Below the pieces are notes generated by a model. The model had not been told where the DNA came from and made no database searches. It saw only the letters and a list, made by a program, of their open reading frames with translations. A program made the position numbers and the translations under genes. Source: Gordonia hongkongensis (lineage in GTDB: Bacteria > Actinomycetota > Actinomycetes > Mycobacteriales > Mycobacteriaceae). From it: DNA of 64,000 nt. The stretch lies in NCBI RefSeq assembly GCF_023078355.1, contig NZ_CP095553.1, positions 1 through 64,000 on the forward strand, read 5' to 3'. Positions 55,054 to 63,961 of the stretch are shown one piece after another (the first letter of the stretch is position 1; each line of letters starts with the position of its first letter).

Positions 55054-56439
55054 ATGTACATCACCTCGCCGGTTCCCACCGGACGTCCGGGCGGCGACGC
55101 ATTGACACCTCCTCGGGCCGTGCGACGAGGGCGGGCTGCTGTCTCCGCGCCGTCGCCGGCACTCATGCGTAAGGTCATCGCGGCGGTCCTTGTCGGCGGC
55201 ACGATGACCGGAGCGGTACTCACCACGTCCCCTGCGTGGGCCATCAAGCAGGGCGGAGCCGACCCCGACAGCTCGACCAGCCAAGGTCCGAGCCAAGGTG
55301 GCGCTGATCCAGGCCAGCCCGATCCAGGCAGCGACAGCACCCCTCCGCCACAGGCGCCGCCGACCTACAACCCGGGGCCGGGTGTGATCCCTGCACCGCC
55401 GCAGGAAGCGCCGTATCAGCCCTACGTCGAGCCGCAGGTCTACAACGAGCCGACCTATGACCAGGCCTACAACCCCGCTCCGCCGCGGGCCTACACCCTG
55501 CCGCGCCCGGTCGCCCCGGTCCGCCCGATCGCCCCACCGCCGAAGACGCTGCGTGTCGGCAACTTCGTCATCGAGGAAGACCAGCTCAAGCGTGACGCGC
55601 CGTGGCTGACCGACGGTCAGCGCAACTCGATCAACGCCTGGTCGGCCTACGGCGAAGCCAAGATCGCCCAGGGCCTCATCAGCGTGGGTGTGCCCGAAGA
55701 CGAAGCCTCCCGCCAGGCCGCGTCCACCATCATCGGTGTCGCGCTCGGCGGCACCGCCGGTGCGGCGGCCGCGGGTATCCCGGCCGCGGTCGTCGGCGGC
55801 ATCGGTGGTGCGCTCATCGGTGCCGGTGTGGGTGCCGCAGTCGGCTCGTTCCCCGCGCCCGGGCCCCAGACCCCGGGCGCGATCGCCGCGGGCGCCGGCA
55901 TCGGTGCCGCAGCAGGTGCTGCGCTGCTCGGTGTTCCCGCAGCGATCGCCGGTGGTGTGGCCGGTGGTGTCGCCGGTGGCGCGATCGCTCACGCCCTCGG
56001 TGCCGGTGACCCCGGCGCCCGTCCGGACCGCCCCCGGCTCCCGGGCGAGCCCGAACCGGTGCGTCCGCAGCCGCCCAAGCCGCAGCAGCAGGTCGTGATC
56101 GACAACCCCGGCGCCAACCAGTACGAGGTGCACCTGCCCGCCGACCAGGCCGCCAAAGCCGGTCTGCCGGCCGTGCACTACCAGGTCAACATGCGCGGAG
56201 ATGTCAACGCGCAGGTCAACGTCGGCGGCCGCAACCTCGAAGCCAACTGGAGCGGTGAGCAGGCCCGCGCACCGTACGCCGCGCTCGGTGCGGCGAAGGA
56301 CCAGGCCGAAAAGACGGTCAACCAGTGGACCCGCCAGGCCAGCGACCAGCTCAAGCAAGTCGTGCCCGGCATCGACGTCGACTGGCCCCAGGAGAAGAAG
56401 CAGCCGGCCAACCCCGGCCCCAGACACGCCCGCCGGTAA
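55054..56439 (+). CDS. secreted glycine-zipper protein (insoluble-domain type)
   Basis: 461 residues. Signal peptide with cleavage near AWA-IKQ (~62), Pro/Tyr-rich spacer, and a long Gly/Ala region (~225-320) with repeated G-x-x-x-G motifs able to insert in membranes or aggregate. A C-terminal beta domain follows. Similar proteins occur on Gordonia/Rhodococcus plasmids. It may form a pore or attach to the mycolate layer. Confidence 0.65.
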   Translation: MYITSPVPTGRPGGDALTPPRAVRRGRAAVSAPSPALMRKVIAAVLVGGTMTGAVLTTSPAWAIKQGGADPDSSTSQGPSQGGADPGQPDPGSDSTPPPQAPPTYNPGPGVIPAPPQEAPYQPYVEPQVYNEPTYDQAYNPAPPRAYTLPRPVAPVRPIAPPPKTLRVGNFVIEEDQLKRDAPWLTDGQRNSINAWSAYGEAKIAQGLISVGVPEDEASRQAASTIIGVALGGTAGAAAAGIPAAVVGGIGGALIGAGVGAAVGSFPAPGPQTPGAIAAGAGIGAAAGAALLGVPAAIAGGVAGGVAGGAIAHALGAGDPGARPDRPRLPGEPEPVRPQPPKPQQQVVIDNPGANQYEVHLPADQAAKAGLPAVHYQVNMRGDVNAQVNVGGRNLEANWSGEQARAPYAALGAAKDQAEKTVNQWTRQASDQLKQVVPGIDVDWPQEKKQPANPGPRHARR

Positions 56440-56545
56440 CGAGGGGTGCGGGCGCAGCATGCCGGGACGGGCCACTCATGGTGGCCTGTCCCGGCATCTA
56501 TCCCCGTTCACCGTCCTCTCCGCGTGCACCCACAGGAGGCCTGAC

Positions 56546-56725
56546 GTGTTCACCCACAACCTCACGACCTACCAGGACCGGCGCCTGGGCATGCAGTACC
56601 GGGCAACGGTCTACCTCGACGGTCAGTGGTGGATGGAGTGGACCGGCGGCCTCGACTACGTCACCGACCATCTCGCCGCCGCGGTCCGCGATCCTGCGCC
56701 AGCTCGCGAGAACCGCGATTTCTGA
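56546..56725 (+). CDS. small hypothetical protein
   Basis: 59 residues from GTG 56546 with a near-perfect AGGAGG site. It reads as a compact beta hairpin domain (QYRATVYLDGQWWMEW). Function unknown. Confidence 0.6.
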   Translation: MFTHNLTTYQDRRLGMQYRATVYLDGQWWMEWTGGLDYVTDHLAAAVRDPAPARENRDF

Positions 56726-56759
56726 TCACTTTGACTCGATTGAAAGGACCGCTCCGACA

Positions 56760-57251
56760 ATGATCACCGGCCACACTTCAACATTCCGTACCCAAACATT
56801 GCTGACGGCCGTGCTGTTACTGAGCGTGCTGGCCACTGCACTGGCCATCGGGGCGGGTGCCGCGACCGCCCGCCCGACCGAAGCGCCGCGGCTGTCGGCC
56901 TACGGTGATGAGATCTGGACCTTCGGCAACCACGCGAACTGCCGCGGCACGATCCACGTCAGCGCCAAGACCGATCCCCGCCAGCCCGGGAAGCTGTTCG
57001 TCACCTACCGCCCCGGACGATTCACCGGCGACGGCCCAGGCTGGGCCCGCAACCCGGTCTGCACCACCCGTGTCTTCGCCAACTGGACCATTCCCGCCCG
57101 CTACCACTGGAGCGCACCGGTCAGCGCCGGCCCCCGCGGCGGCAAACCCGTCACGCAGGTCCTGCGCACCGGAGCAGGGCTGCACGGCATCGGTTTCGCC
57201 ACCCCCGCGGTCCCGCAGAAGCCCGTCCAGTACACGCTGTTCGTCTCGTAG
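56760..57251 (+). CDS. secreted protein
   Basis: 163 residues with signal peptide (~12-37). The mature part has two Cys (ANCRGT and PVCTTR) and a Trp-rich beta pattern; no family recognised. ATG 56760, GAAAGGA upstream. Confidence 0.65.
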   Translation: MITGHTSTFRTQTLLTAVLLLSVLATALAIGAGAATARPTEAPRLSAYGDEIWTFGNHANCRGTIHVSAKTDPRQPGKLFVTYRPGRFTGDGPGWARNPVCTTRVFANWTIPARYHWSAPVSAGPRGGKPVTQVLRTGAGLHGIGFATPAVPQKPVQYTLFVS

Positions 57252-57324
57252 TACACATCAACGGACACAACAGGTTCGGCCGGAGAAAGCACCGTACCCA
57301 TGATCAGATTTCTCAGAACCTCGT

Positions 57325-57561
57325 TCAGCGTGGGCGAAGATCAGTGCGGGCGCCGCGGCCGAGCCTGTTGTGGATCCAGTAGTCGACCGTCTCAGCCTTC
57401 CAGCCCCGGTTTCGTCCGACCAGCGCGTCAGGGTCGGGCAGGAGTCCTTTGCGCAAGTAACTCTTCATGGTCGCCACGGACAGCCCTGCGCGATCGGCAA
57501 ATTCCGACAGCGACAGGTAGCGGTACACGTCTAGAAACAATACCTCCTTTAGGCTACACAT
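57325..57561 (-). CDS. excisionase/AlpA-like helix-turn-helix protein
   Basis: Up to 78 residues. YLSLSEFADRAGLSVATMKS followed by YLRKGLLPDPDALVGRNRGW is a MerR/excisionase-type winged HTH. Start uncertain: ATG 57561, TTG 57540 or GTG 57528; the AAGGAGG site is best placed for GTG 57528, though 14 bases away. Divergent from 57,614 over a perfect inverted repeat, so autoregulation is likely. Confidence 0.65.
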   Translation of the reverse strand: MCSLKEVLFLDVYRYLSLSEFADRAGLSVATMKSYLRKGLLPDPDALVGRNRGWKAETVDYWIHNRLGRGARTDLRPR

Positions 57562-57584
57562 TGACCCCTAAAGGAGGTATTGTT
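57536..57584. promoter_or_regulatory. 18-bp perfect inverted repeat carrying AGGAGG on both strands
   Basis: AACAATACCTCCTTTAGG and its exact complement flank a 13-bp spacer between divergent genes. Each arm contains a Shine-Dalgarno-like AGGAGG. A symmetrical operator bound by the 57,325 HTH product is the simplest reading. Confidence 0.65.
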
Positions 57585-57613
57585 CGGCTGCGGGTCAACA
57601 GAGGGGAATGACG

Positions 57614-57988
57614 ATGAAGGCCTTAGTTCTCACTGATCGCGGTGACGCCGAGTACGTCGAGTTGCCATCTTCTGATCCCGAGCAGGCGTTGCGGGAAGTC
57701 GTTGGCGGGCCGCTCAATCCGCTGCCCCTCACCCACCTCGCGGATCACCTGGACCTGTGGACACTGTTCGAACCCCTATCCAGGGTGACTGTCGGTGGAA
57801 TCGGTTACAACGATGTGGCCTCCCAGATCGCCACGGCCGGAGTCGGCACACCGCGGGCGGTGATCGGTACCGCGGTTCTCACCGCGCACACCGACTCGGG
57901 CATCCTCGCCGCGCTCTCTCCACACGACTGCGCCGCCCTGGACCGCATCATCGCCGAGATCTACACCGGCTACCGCACCGCCGGATAA
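57614..57988 (+). CDS. DUF3846-like protein
   Basis: 124 residues. MKALVLTDRGDAEYVELPSS and LREVVGGPLNPLPL resemble the DUF3846 core. ATG 57614 is chosen because AGGGGA lies seven bases upstream; ATG 57608 is too close to it. First gene of the run to 60,233. Confidence 0.55.
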   Translation: MKALVLTDRGDAEYVELPSSDPEQALREVVGGPLNPLPLTHLADHLDLWTLFEPLSRVTVGGIGYNDVASQIATAGVGTPRAVIGTAVLTAHTDSGILAALSPHDCAALDRIIAEIYTGYRTAG

Positions 57989-58010
57989 CCCCCACCTCGA
58001 GGACGAGCTG

Positions 58011-58637
58011 ATGAGCATTCACCCCGCACACCCCGCCGGCGACCCGGCCACCTGGACGGTGGCCCAGCTCGCCGAGCACCCAGCTGTGCGCACCACCTTC
58101 ACCGTCATCGGGCATTTGAACCCGCGGGTGTTCGAGTCGATCGAGTTCTCCCTGGCCTGCGACGAGATCGCCGCTGTCAATCAGATCCCCGCGCCCTGCG
58201 GGCTTTTCGCCGCGGCGATCCGCCACCTGGCGGCCACCGCCGCGCGAGAGGTCGATTCCAGCGAGCTCGATGTCGACGCGCACCCCAGCGAAGACGATTT
58301 CGAGTACGTGCCGACCGCACGGGCCGAGCTGCGCATGCTCATCGCCCAACACCAGCGGCGCGTCCTGGCATCCAATCGCGACGTCGACGCCGAACAGCGC
58401 ACCGTGCACGCCGCGGTCGCCCGCCACCTCAACTACTGCGATCCCCGCAACTACGGCGGCGTCGACGGGCTACCCGACGTCGAGGTCCGCGACCTCATCG
58501 CCGCCTCGATCAACCAGCAGATCCGCGCCACCGCCCACCCCGCGATCCGTGGGCACCTGTACGGCGCGCGCCTGCTGCTGACCGGCGCCGTCGCGCCCAC
58601 ACTCGTCGTCCTCGACCCGCAGGAGGCCGTGCAGTGA
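58011..58637 (+). CDS. hypothetical protein
   Basis: 208 residues, mostly helical, no family recognised. Gene spacing of 22 bp suggests co-transcription with 57,614. Confidence 0.6.
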   Translation: MSIHPAHPAGDPATWTVAQLAEHPAVRTTFTVIGHLNPRVFESIEFSLACDEIAAVNQIPAPCGLFAAAIRHLAATAAREVDSSELDVDAHPSEDDFEYVPTARAELRMLIAQHQRRVLASNRDVDAEQRTVHAAVARHLNYCDPRNYGGVDGLPDVEVRDLIAASINQQIRATAHPAIRGHLYGARLLLTGAVAPTLVVLDPQEAVQ

Positions 58638-58670
58638 CCACTCCGACCGGTGACTCCTAGGGAGGACACC

Positions 58671-58850
58671 ATGAGCATGACCCTGACCGCCACTGCGCCT
58701 ACCCAACTGGGCGTCGATTGTGACTGTGACTGCCACCGCGAGGACCGACACTGTGAACGCTGTTGCCTCGACCCCGACGCCGGGTTCTGCGAGGACTGCG
58801 CCTACTACCTTGAGCTGAGCCGCCACAGCCGCACGGTGCGGGGGCGGTGA
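58671..58850 (+). CDS. small cysteine-rich protein
   Basis: 59 residues. CDCDCH, HCERCC and CEDC motifs (nine Cys) suggest two zinc sites. ATG 58671 with GGAGG six to seven bases upstream. It is the first of three consecutive small zinc-type genes. Confidence 0.65.
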   Translation: MSMTLTATAPTQLGVDCDCDCHREDRHCERCCLDPDAGFCEDCAYYLELSRHSRTVRGR

Positions 58851-58856
58851 TCGACG

Positions 58857-59255
58857 GTGACCCAGTTGAGCCTGAACCTGCGCGCCCACGACTTACCGCC
58901 ACGCTGGGACGGTGACCCGGTCGACTGGTCACCCTGGCAACCGATGCCCGCGGTGACCCTCTGTCCGCCACCACGCACACAGGGATGCGGCAATTGTGGT
59001 TCGGCGACCAGGCCGTTCACCTGCTACGGCACCCGCACCATCGCCTACGGCCCCAACGTCATCCCCATCGGCCGGGGCCGTCTGCGCGACCGCCACATTC
59101 ACGCCCGGCTGGTCGTGCACCGCTGCCCGGACTGCCTCCACGACACCGTCTTCGACCCCCGCACCGGCCAATGGTGGGACCTCGACGACAGCGACTACCA
59201 AGACGCCGGCTCCTGGGAACCGACCACAGGCCCCGGCACCCACCACGAGGAGTGA
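58857..59255 (+). CDS. putative zinc-binding protein
   Basis: 132 residues from GTG 58857. CGNCG and CPDC pairs separated by ~55 residues could form a zinc ribbon. No family recognised. Confidence 0.6.
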   Translation: MTQLSLNLRAHDLPPRWDGDPVDWSPWQPMPAVTLCPPPRTQGCGNCGSATRPFTCYGTRTIAYGPNVIPIGRGRLRDRHIHARLVVHRCPDCLHDTVFDPRTGQWWDLDDSDYQDAGSWEPTTGPGTHHEE

Positions 59256-59262
59256 CTTGACC

Positions 59263-59493
59263 ATGCCCGGTGCCTACTGCCGCTACTGCGACCACCGATG
59301 CTTCGTCGACCGTGTCCTGCCCGACACCGGTCGACGTCTGCACATGGCCACCTGCCCGGCCGGGAAAGCCTATGACCGCAGCGTGTCTGGCTTCGACGCC
59401 GACACCGCGATCAATCCGGCGGCGATCAGTGACGACGATCCGCAGGCGGCGGCCACCGCCTCCCGACCGGCAGCCGTCAGGAGTGCTCGGTGA
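59263..59493 (+). CDS. small zinc-finger-like protein
   Basis: 76 residues. CRYCDHRC plus HMATC form a likely zinc site; the tail is disordered. GAGGAG upstream of ATG 59263, GTGA overlap with the next gene. Confidence 0.6.
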   Translation: MPGAYCRYCDHRCFVDRVLPDTGRRLHMATCPAGKAYDRSVSGFDADTAINPAAISDDDPQAAATASRPAAVRSAR

Positions 59494-60233
59494 CTGCCAG
59501 GCTGTCAGCCGATGAGCGAGACCTGCTGCGCGAGTGGGTCCACGTCATCGCCCCGGTCATCGCCAACCCGGGCGAGGAGTGCCGTCGTCTACGCGAGTCG
59601 CGCAGAAGCGGGGGAGGGTTCGGCCGCAACTACGAGGTGACCGGTCAACGGTTCACCGGCACCTGGGCGCACTACGAGGTGACCGACCGATTCACCACCG
59701 GCCTCCACGCCGGACAACCCTCACGCCTTCGGTTCGAACCACCACACCGCGAAGTGTCGATCACCCTGACGCGCCTGCGCCGGTGGGCCGACGCACTGCC
59801 CGCCGAGCTGCGTGAGCGCGCACAACATGCCTGGGCCACCCGCAGCCGCAACCTGACCGCCCTCACCTCGATCGCGCTGGAAGCCATCGACCTGCACGCT
59901 CAGACCGAACTCGAGGACGCCCGCGGCGAATGGTTCACTACCCTGCCCTGCACCCAACCGCCGGCACTCTCACCGCACTGCGCTGACGCCGGTCACGTGG
60001 GCTGCTGGCATGGCCACGCTCGGCCGAGCTACGTCAGCGTGCGTCACGCCGCCGCGCGCCGCCAGCACGGCCCCCGCGGATACGTCGCCACCTTCCGGCC
60101 AGGGTGGTCGCGCTACACCGAGACCACCTCGGCTCGCATCGTTGTTCCCGCTGACCACTACACGTGCGAATGCAGTTGCCACACCGACGGATACGCCGGA
60201 CAACAGCTCGACCTTTTCGTTGAGATGCGTTGA
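59490..60233 (+). CDS. hypothetical protein
   Basis: 247 residues from GTG 59490. Helical middle and a Cys/His-rich C-terminal part (HCADAGHVGCWHGH and CECSCH). No family recognised. It ends the 57,614-60,233 run. Confidence 0.6.
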   Translation: MTARLSADERDLLREWVHVIAPVIANPGEECRRLRESRRSGGGFGRNYEVTGQRFTGTWAHYEVTDRFTTGLHAGQPSRLRFEPPHREVSITLTRLRRWADALPAELRERAQHAWATRSRNLTALTSIALEAIDLHAQTELEDARGEWFTTLPCTQPPALSPHCADAGHVGCWHGHARPSYVSVRHAAARRQHGPRGYVATFRPGWSRYTETTSARIVVPADHYTCECSCHTDGYAGQQLDLFVEMR

Positions 60234-60366
60234 CGTAAGCCAACCTCACACTCGCTGCCGCATCTGACGTCGGTGGCGCTGCTCACTCCTTCAACAAGCT
60301 CATTGCACAGTTTCGGAACGGACGGTGATGCACTGCGCATCGGGACGTGTCTTATATCGTTCGCAT

Positions 60367-60813
60367 ATGTCCACTGGCGGTTTGGAAGACTTTGAGCCGG
60401 CACGACTGAAGCTGCTCCGCGAACGGTCGGGATTGACCCGCGCTGATATCGCTGTGCGGTGCCAAGTGACGCTCGGCACCGCCCGTAGTTGGGAGGTCGG
60501 CCGCAGCGTGCCCTCCGAGGTCAATGCGCTGCGTCTAGCTGAGGCTCTCAGCATTCATCCCGCTGACCTGACGAACACCCCACGTAACCAGCCCACGCTG
60601 CGCCAGCTGCGGCAATGGCGGGGCCTGCGGGGCGAGGATGCCGCCAACAACGCCGGAATCGGCACCACCCCGTTGTACAACGCTGAAACCTACATCTCCC
60701 CCATTCCCGAACACATCCGCTCAGCGCTCGCCGAAGCGTATGGCGTCACGGAGAACCAGATCACCGCGGCGTGGAAGCGCGGACGCAAGCTACGGTTCGG
60801 CGACGTCGAGTGA
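60367..60813 (+). CDS. XRE-family transcriptional regulator
   Basis: 148 residues with an HTH at ~10-60 (LLRERSGLTRADIAVRCQVT...WEVG) and a second, weaker HTH-like half (~75-140). A TATATCG box lies ~12 bases before ATG 60367 and no ribosome binding site is seen, so the transcript may be leaderless. Confidence 0.75.
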   Translation: MSTGGLEDFEPARLKLLRERSGLTRADIAVRCQVTLGTARSWEVGRSVPSEVNALRLAEALSIHPADLTNTPRNQPTLRQLRQWRGLRGEDAANNAGIGTTPLYNAETYISPIPEHIRSALAEAYGVTENQITAAWKRGRKLRFGDVE

Positions 60814-60880
60814 GGCGCGCTGGTTCGGGGAACGGCGACGTCGTCGCCGTGGAACGATCCTGTTGTTGCACCATAGAGGC

Positions 60881-61576
60881 ATGACTTCTTCGTCGATCCC
60901 TGTCTCCGAGTACACAGCCGGGGGCCACGTCACTCCTGATCAGAACCCGTTAGTGCGTCAGATAGCTGGCGGCCGGATCATCAAAATGTCGGTGGGCGGC
61001 GCAGACAACAACGTGTACCTGCTGCAATGCGCAGCTACGGGAAAGGCGTTGCTGATTGATGCCGCCAATGACGCCGAGCGAATCGTCGAGCTGGTACGCC
61101 AGGAGTGTCCCGCCGGACTGGAGCTTGTAGCAACCACTCATGAGCACATCGACCACTGGTGGGCGTTGCCGGACGTCGTCAAAGCGCTCTCCTGTGCGAC
61201 GGCTGCGTCGAGAGCTGCGGCCTCCGAGCTGCCGGTCACTCCCGATCGCACAGTTGCCTCAGGTGACACCATACGAATTGGCGAGTTGCCCCCTGTAACA
61301 GTGATCGAGGCGCGCGGTCATACGCCCGGCTCCATCATCTTGGCTTTCACCGACGCGTCGGGGCAGAGTCACCTCTTCACCGGCGATTCGTTGTTCCCTG
61401 GGGGCCTCGGTAAGACCGCCGACGCTGCGGCTTTCGCGAGTCTCTTTGCCGACGTCACCACGCAGGTATTCGATCGATATCCCGACAACGCGATTGTCTA
61501 CCCCGGCCATGGTGACGACACCACTCTTGGTGACGAGCGACCTCACCTCGAGGACTGGCGGTCCCGAGGATGGTGA
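60881..61576 (+). CDS. metallo-beta-lactamase-fold hydrolase
   Basis: 231 residues. Metal ligands in THEHIDHWW (H-x-H-x-D-H), GHTPGS, TGDSLF and YPGHGD give the glyoxalase II-like pattern. The substrate is unknown. It overlaps the methyltransferase gene by 7 bp, so the two are co-translated. ATG 60881 may be leaderless. Confidence 0.8.
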   Translation: MTSSSIPVSEYTAGGHVTPDQNPLVRQIAGGRIIKMSVGGADNNVYLLQCAATGKALLIDAANDAERIVELVRQECPAGLELVATTHEHIDHWWALPDVVKALSCATAASRAAASELPVTPDRTVASGDTIRIGELPPVTVIEARGHTPGSIILAFTDASGQSHLFTGDSLFPGGLGKTADAAAFASLFADVTTQVFDRYPDNAIVYPGHGDDTTLGDERPHLEDWRSRGW

Positions 61577-62436
61577 ACGCTGCGGGGTCGGCCGCTGGTG
61601 ACTGGACAGAGGGCATCAGCGCAACGGCAGTGCTGACCGCCAAGATGCGCGCCCTGGAGCTCGAGTCCGAGAATCCACTCGTAACTGATCTCGCCGCGGC
61701 GCACCTGGTGGCCGCGTCAGGTCTTGAGATGGGCGCAGTAAGCCTCTCTGAAATGACTGGTCAACGGCTCTTTGAGTCGAACGTCGTGCGTACTTGGTGG
61801 CTCGATGAACAGATCGGGAGCGTGTTGTACAGCGCCGTCCAGCCTCGTCAGGTGGTCATCTTGGCTGCTGGTCTCGACAGTCGTGTGACTCGACTTTCAT
61901 TCCCCGCGGGCACCACAGTCTTCGAGATCGATCTCCCACAGATTTCCATGTTCAAATCGACGGTCTTCGCCGAGGAACCATCGATCGAGCTTGCCGCGAC
62001 CTGGCGGCAGGTCACCGCTTCAATCACTGAACCCGGCTGGTCTGACCAACTTGTCAAGGCCGGCTTCGATCGAGCGGAACCGACGATCTGGGTAGCTGAG
62101 GGCATTCTGTTCTACCTCAGCGATGCCGAGACTTCCTCGGTCCTCTCTACCGTCAGCGGATTGAGCGCGTCGGGCAGCACACTCTTGGTGGCCCACTTCG
62201 GGCCAGGATCGAGATCAGATGCACAGACCCGCGAGATGAACTCAACAGCAACACAATCGGGGTATGGCTTTCAATCCGTCGTCGAAGACCCAGCGAGCTG
62301 GCTTGGCGACTACGGATGGACAACCGACGCTACGACCATCGCGCGAGTAGCTGAGAGTTTGGGCCGCAGCATCGATTACGGAGAGCCGGAGCGCGCTGGC
62401 GCTGAGGTCACCTGGCTCATCCGAGCCGACCGGTGA
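61570..62436 (+). CDS. class I SAM-dependent methyltransferase (LCM/Mycobacterium type)
   Basis: 288 residues. RTWWLDEQIG and ILAAGLDSRVTRL (SAM-binding loop) plus WVAEGILFYLS are the signature of the leucine-carboxymethyltransferase-like family expanded in mycobacteria. Substrate unknown; pairing with the hydrolase suggests modification of a small metabolite. Confidence 0.8.
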   Translation: MVNAAGSAAGDWTEGISATAVLTAKMRALELESENPLVTDLAAAHLVAASGLEMGAVSLSEMTGQRLFESNVVRTWWLDEQIGSVLYSAVQPRQVVILAAGLDSRVTRLSFPAGTTVFEIDLPQISMFKSTVFAEEPSIELAATWRQVTASITEPGWSDQLVKAGFDRAEPTIWVAEGILFYLSDAETSSVLSTVSGLSASGSTLLVAHFGPGSRSDAQTREMNSTATQSGYGFQSVVEDPASWLGDYGWTTDATTIARVAESLGRSIDYGEPERAGAEVTWLIRADR

Positions 62437-62443
62437 GGTCTAC

Positions 62444-63400
62444 TCACACCCGCGTGGCGTCAGCGATGTCGCTCAGTTCCACCTGCAAGTTGTAAGCCGT
62501 CAGAGGGTCTTTGGCTGCTCTCCAGAGGTGAAGTCGGTTGCTACTCGGGATCGCGACTCCTGGAAGGGCGAATTGTGGATTTGAGTGTCGCGCGCGCTCC
62601 CACTGCGCAGCCGAGCGACGCAGTGTGCGATACCGGCGATACCGGCGTGGAAGTTGGTTCACCGGATAAACCAGCAAGGTCGCTCCAGCCGACACGACGA
62701 TGAGAAGTACCAAGGCGAGTGATATCGATGGTGCGTGATCGAGGTACCAGTTGCGGGTGTTGCCATCGGAGGCGTTCTCGACGATGAGATTGAGCATCTT
62801 GTTGCCGATGTAGAGGGCTGCCGAAGCTGCGGTGGCGGCCCAACCGAGCAGTGTGAGGCCGAACGGGCCTGTCAGCGGAACGATGGTCAAGGCATTGAGG
62901 GCCAGAACCAGGTTGACGACCGCTGCTGTGGCGATGACACCGAGGAAGATGCTCCAGTACGCCCAGGTCGACATGGACCACGGTTGGGGAATGCCGTCGG
63001 TGATGTAGGAAGTCGGCCCGCTTCGTGGAATCGGTGACCACAAGAACGTGGCCACCATCGCGACGATAATTGCCAACTCCGCCAGCAACCCGCGTCGCCA
63101 GGACGGCTGGTAGCCGGTGAGGCTGAGCATGAACACCACGGCCGGCACAGACACCAAGGCTCCCAACGTCATACCCACCAGGGTCATGAGATTGTGCTGC
63201 CCAGTGAGGGCATAGAGCACCGTTTCGCCGAAGCTGTCGGCGATTTCGGGTGTGCGAGCAAGCTTCGCAAGGGCGATGAGCGCAGCCACCTGGGTGAATG
63301 CCCACCAGCTTGGCGAAGCGTTCGGCGGGACATTGCACATGCGGTAGAGGACCAGCAGCAGCAGAGAACCGCACAACGCGATCGTGACGACGAGTGCCAT
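62444..63400 (-). CDS. MAB_1171c-like membrane protein
   Basis: 318 residues with about seven membrane segments and a ~75-residue cytoplasmic tail (LPRRYRRYRTLRRSAAQWERA). It resembles the MAB_1171c family, usually linked to an ImmA/IrrE and an XRE gene. It starts 4 bp after the ImmA/IrrE-type gene. Confidence 0.65.
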   Translation of the reverse strand: MALVVTIALCGSLLLLVLYRMCNVPPNASPSWWAFTQVAALIALAKLARTPEIADSFGETVLYALTGQHNLMTLVGMTLGALVSVPAVVFMLSLTGYQPSWRRGLLAELAIIVAMVATFLWSPIPRSGPTSYITDGIPQPWSMSTWAYWSIFLGVIATAAVVNLVLALNALTIVPLTGPFGLTLLGWAATAASAALYIGNKMLNLIVENASDGNTRNWYLDHAPSISLALVLLIVVSAGATLLVYPVNQLPRRYRRYRTLRRSAAQWERARHSNPQFALPGVAIPSSNRLHLWRAAKDPLTAYNLQVELSDIADATRV

Positions 63401-63403
63401 CGT

Positions 63404-63961
63404 CTACTGCCAGCCGAAGACCCGGGAGGCCTGAACAAGCATCCTGCGTTGGGTGGGCGTGGCGTGGTCAGGGACAAGCACGTCCCGGTATTGATCCGCT
63501 TTGGAGATGAGCAGCCGGGCAAACCATTCAGCCTGTTGCTCGAACGGGTGCTCGTAGTTGCATCTGGCCAGCGGTGAGCACTGCATTGATGCGACGTGCA
63601 ATTTGAGGACTTCCCTGGGGACGCGCGGAAAGATCTCTTTGAGATAGTCGGCACGCTCGTCGTCGGTCAGGGTATGAGCCAGCAGGATGTGCCCCAGCTC
63701 GTGCGAAATTGAGATCTCGCGCTGGACGTCGGTCAGCTGGTCGCGGATATAGACATAGTCGGCGTGAGGCTTCGGGAACCAGGCGGCCGAACAGTGCTTG
63801 GCCAGATCATCAGGCAGGCGGCGCAGAGCGATCGGCCTCCCTCGGCTCAGAGAGACCTTCGCTACCAGCGACTCGATGGTCCAGGGACGGAAGAATGGCA
63901 GCGATTCGACAACGTCGTACGCGGCGCGGTAATTGGGATCGTCACGAAGCGAGGTCACCAA
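63404..63961 (-). CDS. ImmA/IrrE-family metallopeptidase
   Basis: 185 residues, single-domain IrrE type: HELGHILLAH and a distal Glu in FEQQAEWFARLL. It is expected to cleave an XRE repressor, probably encoded just beyond the window end. GTG 63961 is used; only 39 bp of upstream sequence are visible. Confidence 0.75.
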   Translation of the reverse strand: MVTSLRDDPNYRAAYDVVESLPFFRPWTIESLVAKVSLSRGRPIALRRLPDDLAKHCSAAWFPKPHADYVYIRDQLTDVQREISISHELGHILLAHTLTDDERADYLKEIFPRVPREVLKLHVASMQCSPLARCNYEHPFEQQAEWFARLLISKADQYRDVLVPDHATPTQRRMLVQASRVFGWQ

